This document shows, piece by piece, positions 1 through 7,095 of a stretch of 64,000 nt of DNA. The first letter of the stretch is position 1. Every line of letters starts with the position of its first letter. The position numbers and the translations under genes are program-made. The DNA comes from Bog-756 sp050014755 (GTDB lineage Bacteria > Actinomycetota > Acidimicrobiia > Acidimicrobiales > RAAP-2), in contig JBEKCS010000013.1 of NCBI GenBank assembly GCA_050014755.1, forward strand, positions 1 to 64,000, given 5' to 3'. Under the pieces are notes generated by a model, which saw only the letters and a list, made by a program, of their open reading frames with translations, did no database searches and was not told where the DNA came from.

Positions 1-1
1 C

Positions 2-148
2 GACCGGTTCGTCAATCTCCAGCAGATCATGCGGGCGTCGATGGCCGAACTCGAACAGGTGGACGGGGTGGGCCAGGCCAGGGCCCACTCGGTCAAGGAC
101 GGTCTGGCCAGGCTGGCCGAAGCCAGCATCTTCGAGCGCTACCAGTAG
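2..148 (+). CDS. disA: DNA integrity scanning protein DisA, C-terminal end (partial)
   Basis: Only the last 48 codons are inside the window; the frame is open from the left edge and ends at TAG 146-148. The peptide contains the helix-hairpin-helix signature 'LEQVDGVGQARAHSVKDGL' followed by 'IFERYQ', which is how actinobacterial DisA proteins end. DisA scans DNA for branched structures and makes c-di-AMP with an N-terminal diadenylate cyclase domain that lies outside this window. It sits directly upstream of carD on the same strand. The family assignment rests on the HhH tail alone, so another HhH protein cannot be fully excluded. Confidence 0.75.
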   Translation, partial: DRFVNLQQIMRASMAELEQVDGVGQARAHSVKDGLARLAEASIFERYQ

Positions 149-204
149 CGGCCCTGCGCTGCTCCGGCGGCCCAGACGGGCAGTCCGGGGCGCCACCCCG
201 CAGC

Positions 205-213
205 TGGTAGAAT
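205..213 (+). promoter_or_regulatory. Candidate extended -10 promoter of carD
   Basis: TGG-TAGAAT reads as an extended -10 element (TGN plus TANNNT), about 65 nt upstream of the carD start. No good -35 hexamer is visible around 185-190. It would give carD a promoter separate from disA. Confidence 0.35.
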
Positions 214-284
214 GGTGTGCTCTCCCCATCAGACCGGATGTCGCTCACCAGCCCCGGTTCCGCACCGCAACGCCAGGAGGAACG

Positions 285-761
285 GTGTTCGACATCGGTG
301 ACAAGGTCGTCTATCCGCACCACGGCGCGGCAGTAGTTGAACGACGCGAGACGAAAGAGGCGTTCGGCAAGAAGCAGGAGTACCTCGTGCTCCGCCTCGC
401 CTACGGCGACCTCACGCTCATGGTTCCGGCCGACAACACGGACGGAGTAGGCCTGCGCGAGGTGATCAACGACGAAGAGGTCGAAGAGGTCTTCGCCGTG
501 CTCCGCAAGAAGGAAGCGCGCATGCCGACCAACTGGTCGCGTCGCTACAAGAACCACTCGGAGAAGCTCCGCTCGGGAGACATCTACCAGGTGGCCGAAG
601 TGGTCCGGAACCTCTCGATCCGTGACAAGGACAAGGGACTGTCGGCCGGTGAGAAGCGGATGCTGAGCCGGGCTCGCCAGATCCTGGTGTCCGAGCTGAC
701 CTTCGCCCTCGGAGTCGACGAGGAGACCGCCGAGGTCCGCCTCAACGAGGCGCTGCCCTGA
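285..761 (+). CDS. carD: CarD family RNA polymerase-binding transcription regulator
   Basis: 158 aa, close to the usual ~160 aa of actinobacterial CarD. The N-terminal part 'MFDIGDKVVYPHHGAAVVE' is the RNA polymerase beta-subunit interacting (Tudor-like) domain; the helical C-terminal half holds the 'NWSRRYKNHSEKLRSGD' and 'LSAGEKRML' segments typical of the DNA-binding domain. CarD binds the polymerase and stabilises open promoter complexes, including rRNA promoters. The GTG start is fixed by AGGAGG seven to eight bases upstream. Its stop TGA (759-761) abuts the ispD coding region, so carD and ispD are probably co-transcribed, as in other Actinomycetota. Confidence 0.95.
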   Translation: MFDIGDKVVYPHHGAAVVERRETKEAFGKKQEYLVLRLAYGDLTLMVPADNTDGVGLREVINDEEVEEVFAVLRKKEARMPTNWSRRYKNHSEKLRSGDIYQVAEVVRNLSIRDKDKGLSAGEKRMLSRARQILVSELTFALGVDEETAEVRLNEALP

Positions 762-787
762 GCCGAACGGGGCCCGTATGGGCCATC

Positions 788-1453
788 GTGGTCGCCGGTG
801 GATCGGGTCGCCGGTTCGGCGGTTTCAAGCAGTTCCTCCCCTTGGCCGGGCTGCCGGTCGCTGCGTGGTCGGTCCGTGCCGCCCGGTCGGTGGCCACGGG
901 CGTGGTACTGGTGGTCCCTGGGGACGACGCCGGTGACCCGGGCGAGGGGCTTCCCGTCCCCGGTTCGACCGGTGAGGCTGCATTCGGTGCGTCTTCGGTG
1001 GTCGCCGGCGGTCCGACCCGAGCCGCGTCGGTGCGAGCTGGTCTGGCGGCCGTCCCCGACGACGCCGCGGTCATCGTGGTCCACGACGCTGCCAGGCCAC
1101 TGGCCGCTCCCGCTCTGTTCGCCTCGGTGGTCGCCGCCGTGCGGTCCGGCGACGTCGACGGGGCGGTCCCCGTGGTCCCCGTGGCCGACACGTTGAAGCG
1201 GGTGGAGGGCGGGCACGTCCTCGGGACCGTCGACCGGGAGGGTCTGGTGGGCATCCAGACCCCGCAGGCCTTCGCCGCCGCCGCACTGCGAGCGGCCCAC
1301 CGCCACGAGGGTGAGGCCACTGACGACGCCGGGTTGCTCGAGGCCGCAGGCCTGATCGTCGGGACGGTGGAGGGGGACCCCCGCAACCTGAAACTGACCC
1401 GGCCCGAGGACCTGGCCCTGGCCGAGGCCCTCCTGTCCGGGGTGACCCGGTGA
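788..1453 (+). CDS. ispD: 2-C-methyl-D-erythritol 4-phosphate cytidylyltransferase
   Basis: IspD of the MEP isoprenoid pathway, which transfers CMP from CTP to methylerythritol phosphate in the cytosol. Visible are the nucleotide-binding loop 'VAGGSGRRFG' with 'KQFLPLAG', the 'VVHDAARPL' motif and the terminal 'TRPEDLALAEALL'. The start is uncertain: the GTG at 788 leaves out the first beta strand, while the frame upstream reads LSRTGPVWAIV, which looks native but has no ATG, GTG or TTG; only a CTG at 758, overlapping the carD stop, could start it. It overlaps ispF by 4 nt (GTGA), implying translational coupling. Confidence 0.92.
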   Translation: MVAGGSGRRFGGFKQFLPLAGLPVAAWSVRAARSVATGVVLVVPGDDAGDPGEGLPVPGSTGEAAFGASSVVAGGPTRAASVRAGLAAVPDDAAVIVVHDAARPLAAPALFASVVAAVRSGDVDGAVPVVPVADTLKRVEGGHVLGTVDREGLVGIQTPQAFAAAALRAAHRHEGEATDDAGLLEAAGLIVGTVEGDPRNLKLTRPEDLALAEALLSGVTR

Positions 1454-1971
1454 GCGTCGCGCCCGCACTGCGGGTGGGCCAGGGCGTCGACGTGCACGCC
1501 TTCTCCGACGATCCGGAGCGGCCACTGGTGCTCGGGGGCGTGACCGTCCTCGGTGACGGTGCACGTGGCCTCGTGGGGCACAGCGACGGCGACGCGGTCT
1601 CCCATGCCATCGCCGACGCGGTGCTCGGTGCTGCGGGCCTCGGCGATCTCGGGCACCACATGCCCGACACCGACCCGGCATGGGCCGGAGCGGACTCGCT
1701 CGGCATCCTCTCCGAGGTGGTCGCCCTGGCGGCCGGGGCCGGATGGGTGCCGGTCAACGCCGACTGCACGGTGATGGCCGAACGTCCCCGCCTGGCCTCC
1801 TACATCGACACCATGGCCGAACGTCTGGCCGCCGTACTGGGAGCCCCGGTCAACGTGAAGGCCACCCGGCCCGAGGGCCTCGGAGCGCTGGGCCGGTCCG
1901 AGGGGATCAGCTGCACCGCGGTGGTCCTGCTGGCTGCTCCGGCCACCGATGCCGCGGGGGGGTCCCGGTGA
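1450..1971 (+). CDS. ispF: 2-C-methyl-D-erythritol 2,4-cyclodiphosphate synthase
   Basis: 173 aa, the usual IspF length. The zinc-site motif 'GQGVDVHAF', the 'GHSDGDAVSHAIADAVLGA' block, 'LGDLGHHMPDTDP' and the late 'NVKATRPEGLGALGRSEG' are all present. IspF forms the cyclodiphosphate in the MEP pathway, one enzyme (IspE) after IspD. The GTG start overlaps the ispD stop (GTGA) and its own stop overlaps the next GTG start in the same way, so ispD-ispF-rlmB form a tightly coupled run. Confidence 0.95.
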   Translation: MSVAPALRVGQGVDVHAFSDDPERPLVLGGVTVLGDGARGLVGHSDGDAVSHAIADAVLGAAGLGDLGHHMPDTDPAWAGADSLGILSEVVALAAGAGWVPVNADCTVMAERPRLASYIDTMAERLAAVLGAPVNVKATRPEGLGALGRSEGISCTAVVLLAAPATDAAGGSR

Positions 1972-2990
1972 GCCCGGCCGGAGCGAAGGGCGGTCGGGGG
2001 AAGGGCTCGCGTGCGCCCGCCCCCAAGGGAGGCGCACGGGGCAGCTCCCCGAGCCGGGGGAGCGACGCCAAGGCGGCCTGGATGAAGGCGAAGGACGCCA
2101 AGGCCGGTCGGAGTGCCGGCGCCGGACGTGGCGCTGCGACCGGCCGGGGTGCCGGCGGCGGCGCACCGGTGAACGATCGCGGGCGTGGTCCGGGAAGCCG
2201 GAGCGTCCCGGTGCGTCGTGGGCCGAAGCACGAGGGCCTCGGGGGAGATCAGGTCGAAGGACGCCAGGCCGTCCGCGAACTACTGAGTGCCGGCCGACGG
2301 CCGGTGACAACGCTCCTGATGGCGGAGGGGATGGATGCCGCCGAGATCCTCGACGACATCGAGGCCCTGGCCACCCGCCGACGGGTCAAGGTCGAGTACG
2401 TCTCGCGCCGGCGCATCGATGCCACCGCCCGCACGGACGGGTCCCAGGGCGTCGTGGCGCTGGCCAAGCCGATTGACGACACGCCGCTCGAGGCGCTGTG
2501 CCAGCCCACCAGGCGGGGGCGACTGCCCTTCCTGCTGGTCCTCGACGGAATCACCGACCCGCACAATCTGGGTGCCGTCCTCCGCAGTGCCGAATGCGCC
2601 GGTGTGACCGGCATCGTCCTGCCCCGGCACCGCTCGGCCCACCTGTCGCCCACGGTGGCGAAGGTGGCGGCGGGTGCGATCGAGTACCTGCCCATGGCGC
2701 TGGTGGCCGGGATCCCCGTGGCCTTGCAGCAGCTCACCGGACTCGGCGTGCTGTCGGTCGGACTGGTGGGCGAGGCTCCGACGTCGATCTACGCCCTTCC
2801 GCTGGGCGACCAGCCGGTCGCCCTGGTGCTCGGCTCGGAGGGATCGGGCCTGGCCGCACTGACCCGAAAGCGCTGCGACGAGCTGGCCGCCATCCCCCAG
2901 CACGGGACGCTGTCCTCGCTGAACGTAGCGACCGCCGGCGCCATCGCCTGCTTCGACGTGGCCCGCCAGCGGAGTGCTGCAGGTAACTGA
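1968..2990 (+). CDS. rlmB: 23S rRNA 2'-O-ribose methyltransferase, RlmB/TrmH family (SPOUT)
   Basis: 340 aa when started at the GTG that overlaps the ispF stop. The first ~90 residues are a basic, Gly/Arg/Lys/Ser-rich low-complexity tail ('GGRGKGSRAP') probably helping rRNA binding. Then comes a substrate-binding domain and, from about residue 180, the SPOUT knot with 'LVLDGITDPHNLGAVLRSAE', 'LVLGSEGSGL' and 'SLNVATAGAIACFDVARQR'. These are the SAM-binding knot motifs of RlmB (Gm2251-type methylation). In many Actinomycetota cysS lies between ispF and this gene; here it is absent. Confidence 0.9.
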   Translation: MSPAGAKGGRGKGSRAPAPKGGARGSSPSRGSDAKAAWMKAKDAKAGRSAGAGRGAATGRGAGGGAPVNDRGRGPGSRSVPVRRGPKHEGLGGDQVEGRQAVRELLSAGRRPVTTLLMAEGMDAAEILDDIEALATRRRVKVEYVSRRRIDATARTDGSQGVVALAKPIDDTPLEALCQPTRRGRLPFLLVLDGITDPHNLGAVLRSAECAGVTGIVLPRHRSAHLSPTVAKVAAGAIEYLPMALVAGIPVALQQLTGLGVLSVGLVGEAPTSIYALPLGDQPVALVLGSEGSGLAALTRKRCDELAAIPQHGTLSSLNVATAGAIACFDVARQRSAAGN

Positions 2991-3340
2991 CCCAGCCGAT
3001 GGTCGCCGTGTCGGAACGGCGTGTTCGAGTGGGGTCACGTGTCCTCCGTTCGAGGAGACCATCGACGGAACGCGCCCTGGCGTCACACTTCTTGACATCC
3101 CGGTCACTTCGTGTCTGAATGCCTTCAACGCGTGAACAACGTCGCTATTGTGCCCATGAGCTGTGATGGTGGCGTCATCCGTCATCGGGCTGGGAGAGTC
3201 CCGGCGCACTCCACAAGAACAGCGCACGGCGTTTTGGCGTTTGGGGGAAGGACCGCATTCCGCCGTACGGGGGCAATTGGCGTCCTGCGGTCGTTCCGAA
3301 CGGGCCGAAATCCGGCCAAACACTACCCAGGGGGTTACCC
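2991..3340 (+). promoter_or_regulatory. 350-nt intergenic region with candidate promoters for the SGNH esterase
   Basis: No convincing gene lies here. TTGACA at 3092-3097 is a perfect -35 hexamer but is followed only by a weak -10 (TCTGAA at 3114-3119). A second candidate pairs TTCAAC at 3124-3129 with TATTGT at 3146-3151 (16 nt spacer). Either would give a leader of about 190-220 nt before the esterase start. I compared the leader with c-di-AMP riboswitch landmarks, because those often precede secreted actinobacterial enzymes, and did not find them. Confidence 0.35.
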
Positions 3341-4234
3341 ATGAACGTCCGCCTCAACCGACGCAGGCCTGTACGCACCGTCATTGCCGCCGGCTTGCTT
3401 GCCGTATCGGCGATGATCGCCATCGGCGTCACGCCACAGGCCGCCCGGGCCCAATCTCCGCTCAACTACGTCGCACTGGGTGATTCGTACTCGGCGGGCC
3501 CACTGGACGGACCCACGACCGGCAACCTCCTGTGCCTGCAGTCGTCGGCCAGCTATCCCTACGACACGGCGTCCCACCTCGGCGCCTCGCTGAACGACGT
3601 GTCGTGTTCCGCCGCGACGTCCGCCGATCTGGTCAATACGTCCCAGTATCCCGGTGTACCGCCGCAGGTGGATGCCCTCTCGTCGTCGACGCAACTGGTG
3701 ACGCTGACGGACGGGGGGAACGACAACGGGCTGTTCGTCTCGGCCATCCTCGACTGTGGCATCACCGACATCCTGGACATATTCAACATCGGTAGCCCGT
3801 GCAAGGACCTCTACGGGAACACCTTTGTGAATGACGTTGCCTCCGATGCATCGACGGTGAAGCAGACATTTGCGACCATCAAAGCTGACGCCCCGAATGC
3901 GCAAATCTTCGTTCTGGGTTACCCGGACATTCTGCCGTCGAGTGGAGGGTGCTATCCGACAATGCCCCTCACCAATGGGGACACGTCCTACCTCAATACC
4001 CTCGAGGTGACGCTGAATTCCATGATTCAGACCGAGGCGGCGGCAGCCGGGGTCCATTTCGTCTCGACCTATGCGCAGTTCGAGGGGCACGGATCATGCG
4101 CCTCTGGGTCCAACCAGTGGATCAACGCGATCATCGCCACCAACGGCGGCATCTCGGTGCACCCGAATGCCGTGGGTGAGCAGCAGATGGCCGACATTCT
4201 CGAGTCGGCACTGGCGGCTGACGGCATCTCGTAA
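3341..4234 (+). CDS. Secreted SGNH/GDSL-family esterase or lipase
   Basis: 297 aa with a Sec signal peptide: basic 'RLNRRRPVR', a hydrophobic core, and a likely AxA cleavage site near residue 37 ('QAARAQS'). The mature protein starts with block I 'YVALGDSYSAG' (nucleophile Ser within GDSYS), has the block III-like 'TDGGNDNGLF', and ends with 'ISVHPNAVGEQQM', where the His is the block V catalytic residue. Six or more Cys suggest disulfides as in Streptomyces SGNH lipases. It should hydrolyse ester bonds outside the cell; the substrate is unknown. A strong terminator hairpin follows, so it is monocistronic. Confidence 0.85.
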   Translation: MNVRLNRRRPVRTVIAAGLLAVSAMIAIGVTPQAARAQSPLNYVALGDSYSAGPLDGPTTGNLLCLQSSASYPYDTASHLGASLNDVSCSAATSADLVNTSQYPGVPPQVDALSSSTQLVTLTDGGNDNGLFVSAILDCGITDILDIFNIGSPCKDLYGNTFVNDVASDASTVKQTFATIKADAPNAQIFVLGYPDILPSSGGCYPTMPLTNGDTSYLNTLEVTLNSMIQTEAAAAGVHFVSTYAQFEGHGSCASGSNQWINAIIATNGGISVHPNAVGEQQMADILESALAADGIS

Positions 4235-4275
4235 CCGAAGCGGACCACCGCCGATCGGCGGCCTGCGGTCGGCCG

Positions 4276-4309
4276 GAGAACCCCGGACCCGAAAGGGTCC
4301 GGGGTTCTC
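4276..4309 (+). terminator. Intrinsic-type terminator hairpin after the SGNH esterase
   Basis: A perfect 15-bp inverted repeat (4276-4290 with 4295-4309) closes on a GAAA tetraloop. It starts 42 nt after the esterase stop codon. There is no long U tract, which is usual for high-GC actinobacterial terminators. Confidence 0.85.
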
Positions 4310-4333
4310 TCGTGGTACCTCTGCGACACTGTC

Positions 4334-5839
4334 GTGGTGCCAGGCGATCAGGCGCATCTGCGAGCCGTCCGGGACGCGCGGCGCAAGCTTGCCCAGAACG
4401 ACCCGCACGTCGTCCGCACGGCTGGCGACTTCGAACGTGTGGCCCTTCCCGGCCCGGACGGTGACGTCCTGCGCGACCTCGTGGTCGACGAGAACGCCTG
4501 GGTGGTGGTCGAGATCGGCCTTGCCTACGGCAGTTCGGCCCTCGCCATCGGTGAGGCCCTGGTGCCCCTGGGGGCGCAGGGCAGGAAGCACCTGATCGTC
4601 GACCCCTTCCAGGAGCACTTCCACGACGTCGGCTGGAAGGCGGTCGTCTCCGCAGGGCTCGGTGACCAGTCCGTGCTCGTGGCCGAGCGGTCCCAGCTCG
4701 CGTTGCCGCGCCTGGTGGCCGAGGGATTCGTCGCCGACGCTGCGTTCGTCGACGGCAGCGACCTCTTCGACGACGTCCTCGTCGATCTCTATTTTCTGCG
4801 CGAGATCGTCCGACCTGGTGGGCTCGTCGTTCTCGACGACTGCCGGTGGCCGTCGGTGGCGACGGCGACGCGCTACGTCGAGGTCAACGCTGGGTGGCGC
4901 TCGCGGACCGCTCGGGGAGGGTTCTCACCGGTCCAGGGGGAGTGCAGCGATGCCCGACACCGACTGGGCGAGGGGAATGCCACCCATGGATCCGTAGAAC
5001 GGTGTGCCGAATGCGAACACACCGCCGTCCGCTGCGGCCATCCAGTACATGCCGTTGAAAGGATCGGCGGTCATTCCGACGACCGGTGCTGCGAGCCGCG
5101 TCCCGACGAGCGTGCCGTGGTTGCCGACGTCGCCCAAGGGGTAGACGTTGCCGTCGGAGCTGACCACCCAGTAGCCCGTCCCGTCGGGACTGAAGTCGAT
5201 CGCCACCGCCGGGGCGGTGAGATCGGTGGCCGATCCGTCGGATCCGATGTCCCCGTAGGAGGACACCGTCCCGTTGGCCTCGACGAGCAGGTAACCGGCG
5301 CCCGAGGGAGCGGCCGCGATGGAGACGAGGGGAGAGCTCACCGCCGGATCGACGGCCGAGCCGTGGAAGACGGCGTCGCCGAAGCTGAAGACCCCGCCGT
5401 CGGCGGCGACCAGCCAGTAACCGTCGCCGTCGGTCGTCGCCGCGATTCCCGCCACCGGCGCGTTCAGCTGCACGGTCGCCGCCGAGCCGTAGAACCGGGC
5501 GTCGCCGAACGCGAACACGCCGCCGTCGGAGGCCACCAGCCAGTACCCCTGCCCGTCCGGTGTGGGGGCGATTCCCACCACCGGCGCGTTGAGATCCCTG
5601 CCGGCCATGGAGCCGTAGAACCGGGCATCGCCGAAGGCGAACGTCCCCCCGTCGCGGGCGACGAGCCAGTAGCCGGTATCGGCGACGGTCCGGGGGGTGC
5701 GCACCGCTGCCGCGGCCGAGGCCGGCGCCGAAGCGAGCACGGTCGACGTGGTTCCGCCGAGCGTCAAGAAGCCGGCGGTCGCGATGGTCGCAAGGAATCG
5801 TCGTGGCTGTGTCATATGGAGAACCTCCTGGCTCACTGA
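4334..5839 (+). CDS. Class I SAM-dependent methyltransferase, 3'-truncated and running into antisense sequence
   Basis: The first ~195 codons encode a Methyltransf_24-like domain: 'VVEIGLAYGSSALAIGEAL' (SAM-binding motif I), 'LIVDPFQ' (motif II acid), 'AAFVDGSDLFDDVLVDL' and 'VRPGGLVVLDDCRWPSV'. After about residue 196 (around 4925) similarity to the family stops, just where the opposing propeller gene ends, and the same frame stays open through the whole antisense of that gene to 5839. The last 30-40 residues expected of the family are missing. I read this as a methyltransferase gene that lost its 3' end by rearrangement; the ~300-residue tail is probably not functional. Start GTG 4334 or GTG 4337. 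Confidence 0.6.
   Translation: MVPGDQAHLRAVRDARRKLAQNDPHVVRTAGDFERVALPGPDGDVLRDLVVDENAWVVVEIGLAYGSSALAIGEALVPLGAQGRKHLIVDPFQEHFHDVGWKAVVSAGLGDQSVLVAERSQLALPRLVAEGFVADAAFVDGSDLFDDVLVDLYFLREIVRPGGLVVLDDCRWPSVATATRYVEVNAGWRSRTARGGFSPVQGECSDARHRLGEGNATHGSVERCAECEHTAVRCGHPVHAVERIGGHSDDRCCEPRPDERAVVADVAQGVDVAVGADHPVARPVGTEVDRHRRGGEIGGRSVGSDVPVGGHRPVGLDEQVTGARGSGRDGDEGRAHRRIDGRAVEDGVAEAEDPAVGGDQPVTVAVGRRRDSRHRRVQLHGRRRAVEPGVAEREHAAVGGHQPVPLPVRCGGDSHHRRVEIPAGHGAVEPGIAEGERPPVAGDEPVAGIGDGPGGAHRCRGRGRRRSEHGRRGSAERQEAGGRDGRKESSWLCHMENLLAH
4925..5815 (-). CDS. Secreted six-repeat beta-propeller-like protein
   Basis: 296 aa. The ATG at 5815 is chosen because AGGAGG lies nine bases upstream; a GTG seven codons earlier would place that ribosome site inside the gene. 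A signal peptide ('RRFLATIATAGFLTLGG', ending in 'APASAAAA') precedes six repeats of about 42 residues, each starting GYW-V and containing DGG-FAFGDA-F-GS; the fourth is the most diverged. Six blades would close a beta propeller. The same repeat forms the C-terminus of the GH43-like protein at 60556-62472. The role is unknown; carbohydrate or surface binding is a guess. It lies antisense to the open tail of the neighbouring methyltransferase frame. Confidence 0.8.
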   Translation of the reverse strand: MTQPRRFLATIATAGFLTLGGTTSTVLASAPASAAAAVRTPRTVADTGYWLVARDGGTFAFGDARFYGSMAGRDLNAPVVGIAPTPDGQGYWLVASDGGVFAFGDARFYGSAATVQLNAPVAGIAATTDGDGYWLVAADGGVFSFGDAVFHGSAVDPAVSSPLVSIAAAPSGAGYLLVEANGTVSSYGDIGSDGSATDLTAPAVAIDFSPDGTGYWVVSSDGNVYPLGDVGNHGTLVGTRLAAPVVGMTADPFNGMYWMAAADGGVFAFGTPFYGSMGGIPLAQSVSGIAALPLDR

Positions 5840-5905
5840 CCGATCGCACCGGGCGGCTTCGACAGCCGTCCAGGAAGGACCGACGGCGTCAGGCTAGGTT
5901 TGCCC

Positions 5906-5918
5906 GGTCCGACGGACC
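5906..5918. promoter_or_regulatory. Perfect palindrome upstream of the propeller gene
   Basis: GGTCCG-A-CGGACC is a 6+1+6 perfect dyad 91 nt upstream of the propeller gene start. It could be an operator or a weak hairpin; nothing else distinguishes the 5816-6039 gap. Confidence 0.25.
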
Positions 5919-6007
5919 AGAGGCTTACGCCCCTTCTGCGGGCGGCGGTCGCCCTCCCGACCGGTCCGACAGTCGGTCGACAGGGTGGGAGGGCCGAGCC
6001 GGAGGCT

Positions 6008-6023
6008 CCGGACAGCCGTCCGG
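6008..6023 (-). terminator. Candidate hairpin terminator after egtD
   Basis: CCGGAC-AGCC-GTCCGG forms a 6-bp perfect stem with a 4-nt loop, beginning 16 nt past the egtD stop on the minus strand. It has no U tract. Confidence 0.45.
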
Positions 6024-6039
6024 CACCAGGCTCGGACCA

Positions 6040-7017
6040 CTACCGGGCGGCCATGGTCATCAGGAACTCGTCCCCGGGCGACACCCATGTCTCCTCGACG
6101 GCCAGACCCGCCTCCTCGAGCTCTGCCCGGAGCGAGCCGGGGGAGAACTTGGTGCTGATCTCCGTGAGCATCTCCTCGCCCGCGGCGAACCTGACCTCGA
6201 GGTCGAGGTCGCTGACCACCACCCGGCAGTCGTCGAGGGAGCGCAGCCACATCTCGATGCGGCGGTCCCGGTCGTTCCAGCGGGCCACGTGGGCGAACCG
6301 CTCGGGGACGAAGTCGGCACCGAGGTCGCGGTTGAGCACGTGCAGGACGTTCCGGTTGAACTCGGCGGTGACGCCGGCCGAGTCGTCGTAGGCGGCGATC
6401 AGGCGGGCCCGGTCCTTGATCAGGTCGGTGCCGAGCAGGAACCGGTCGCCGGGCACCATGACATCGACCAAGCCGGCGAGGAAGGCGGCCCGCTGGTCGG
6501 GGTCGAGGTTCCCGATCGTTCCTCCGAGGAAGGCGATGAGCCGCCGCCCCCCGGCGTCCAGCTGCTCCATGTGGTGGTGGAAGTCGCCGACGACCGCCCG
6601 CACGGTCAGTCCCGGATAGTCCTCGGACAGGGCGGTGGCCGCCTCCCACAGGGTGGTGTCGCTGACGTCCAGGGGCACGTAGGTGCCGAGCCTGCCGCAC
6701 GACTGCATGGCGTCGAGGAGGACCCGTGACTTGTCACAGGTCCCGGCGCCCAGTTCCACCAGGACGTCGGCCCCGGCCGACTCGATCATGTCCTTGGCGT
6801 GGGCCTCGAGGATGGACCGCTCGGCTCTGGTCGGGTAGTACTCGGGCAGCCGGGTGATGTCGTCGAACAGGCGGCTGCCACGGTCGTCGTAGAAGTAGAC
6901 GGGAGGGAGCTGTTTCGGGGACGAGGTGAGGCCGCTCCTGACATCGGCCTCCATGGCGGCCCGCAGGTCGCCCGGGGCCAGGTGCACCTCGATGGTCGGG
7001 GGGATGACGGTGTCCAT
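6040..7017 (-). CDS. egtD: L-histidine N-alpha-methyltransferase (ergothioneine biosynthesis)
   Basis: 325 aa, matching the ~320 aa of mycobacterial EgtD. Features include 'PPVYFYDDRGSRLFDDI' and 'PEYYPTRAERSIL' (substrate pocket region), SAM motif I 'LVELGAGTCDKSRVLLDA', 'AFLGGTIGNLDPDQRAAFL', and the C-terminal 'TEISTKFSPGSLRAEL'. EgtD trimethylates histidine to hercynine, the first step of ergothioneine synthesis. It is downstream of egtB on the same strand with a 78-nt gap, so the two are likely one operon. egtA, egtC and egtE are not nearby. Confidence 0.95.
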   Translation of the reverse strand: MDTVIPPTIEVHLAPGDLRAAMEADVRSGLTSSPKQLPPVYFYDDRGSRLFDDITRLPEYYPTRAERSILEAHAKDMIESAGADVLVELGAGTCDKSRVLLDAMQSCGRLGTYVPLDVSDTTLWEAATALSEDYPGLTVRAVVGDFHHHMEQLDAGGRRLIAFLGGTIGNLDPDQRAAFLAGLVDVMVPGDRFLLGTDLIKDRARLIAAYDDSAGVTAEFNRNVLHVLNRDLGADFVPERFAHVARWNDRDRRIEMWLRSLDDCRVVVSDLDLEVRFAAGEEMLTEISTKFSPGSLRAELEEAGLAVEETWVSPGDEFLMTMAAR

Positions 7018-7095
7018 GGGCTCCGTGGCTTCGTTGCGGGGTTGGTACGTCGGTCGGTCGTGGTCTGGAGGACAGGGAACCGTCCCGGTGGGTGG

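Noticed and set aside
584..2310. Minus-strand open frames of 365 and 522 codons opposite ispD, ispF and rlmB
   Set aside because: Low-complexity Arg/Pro/Gly translations with no motifs; shadows of conserved genes.
2991..3340. c-di-AMP (ydaO) riboswitch before the secreted esterase
   Set aside because: The GGGGGACCCA and related core elements are not found in the leader.
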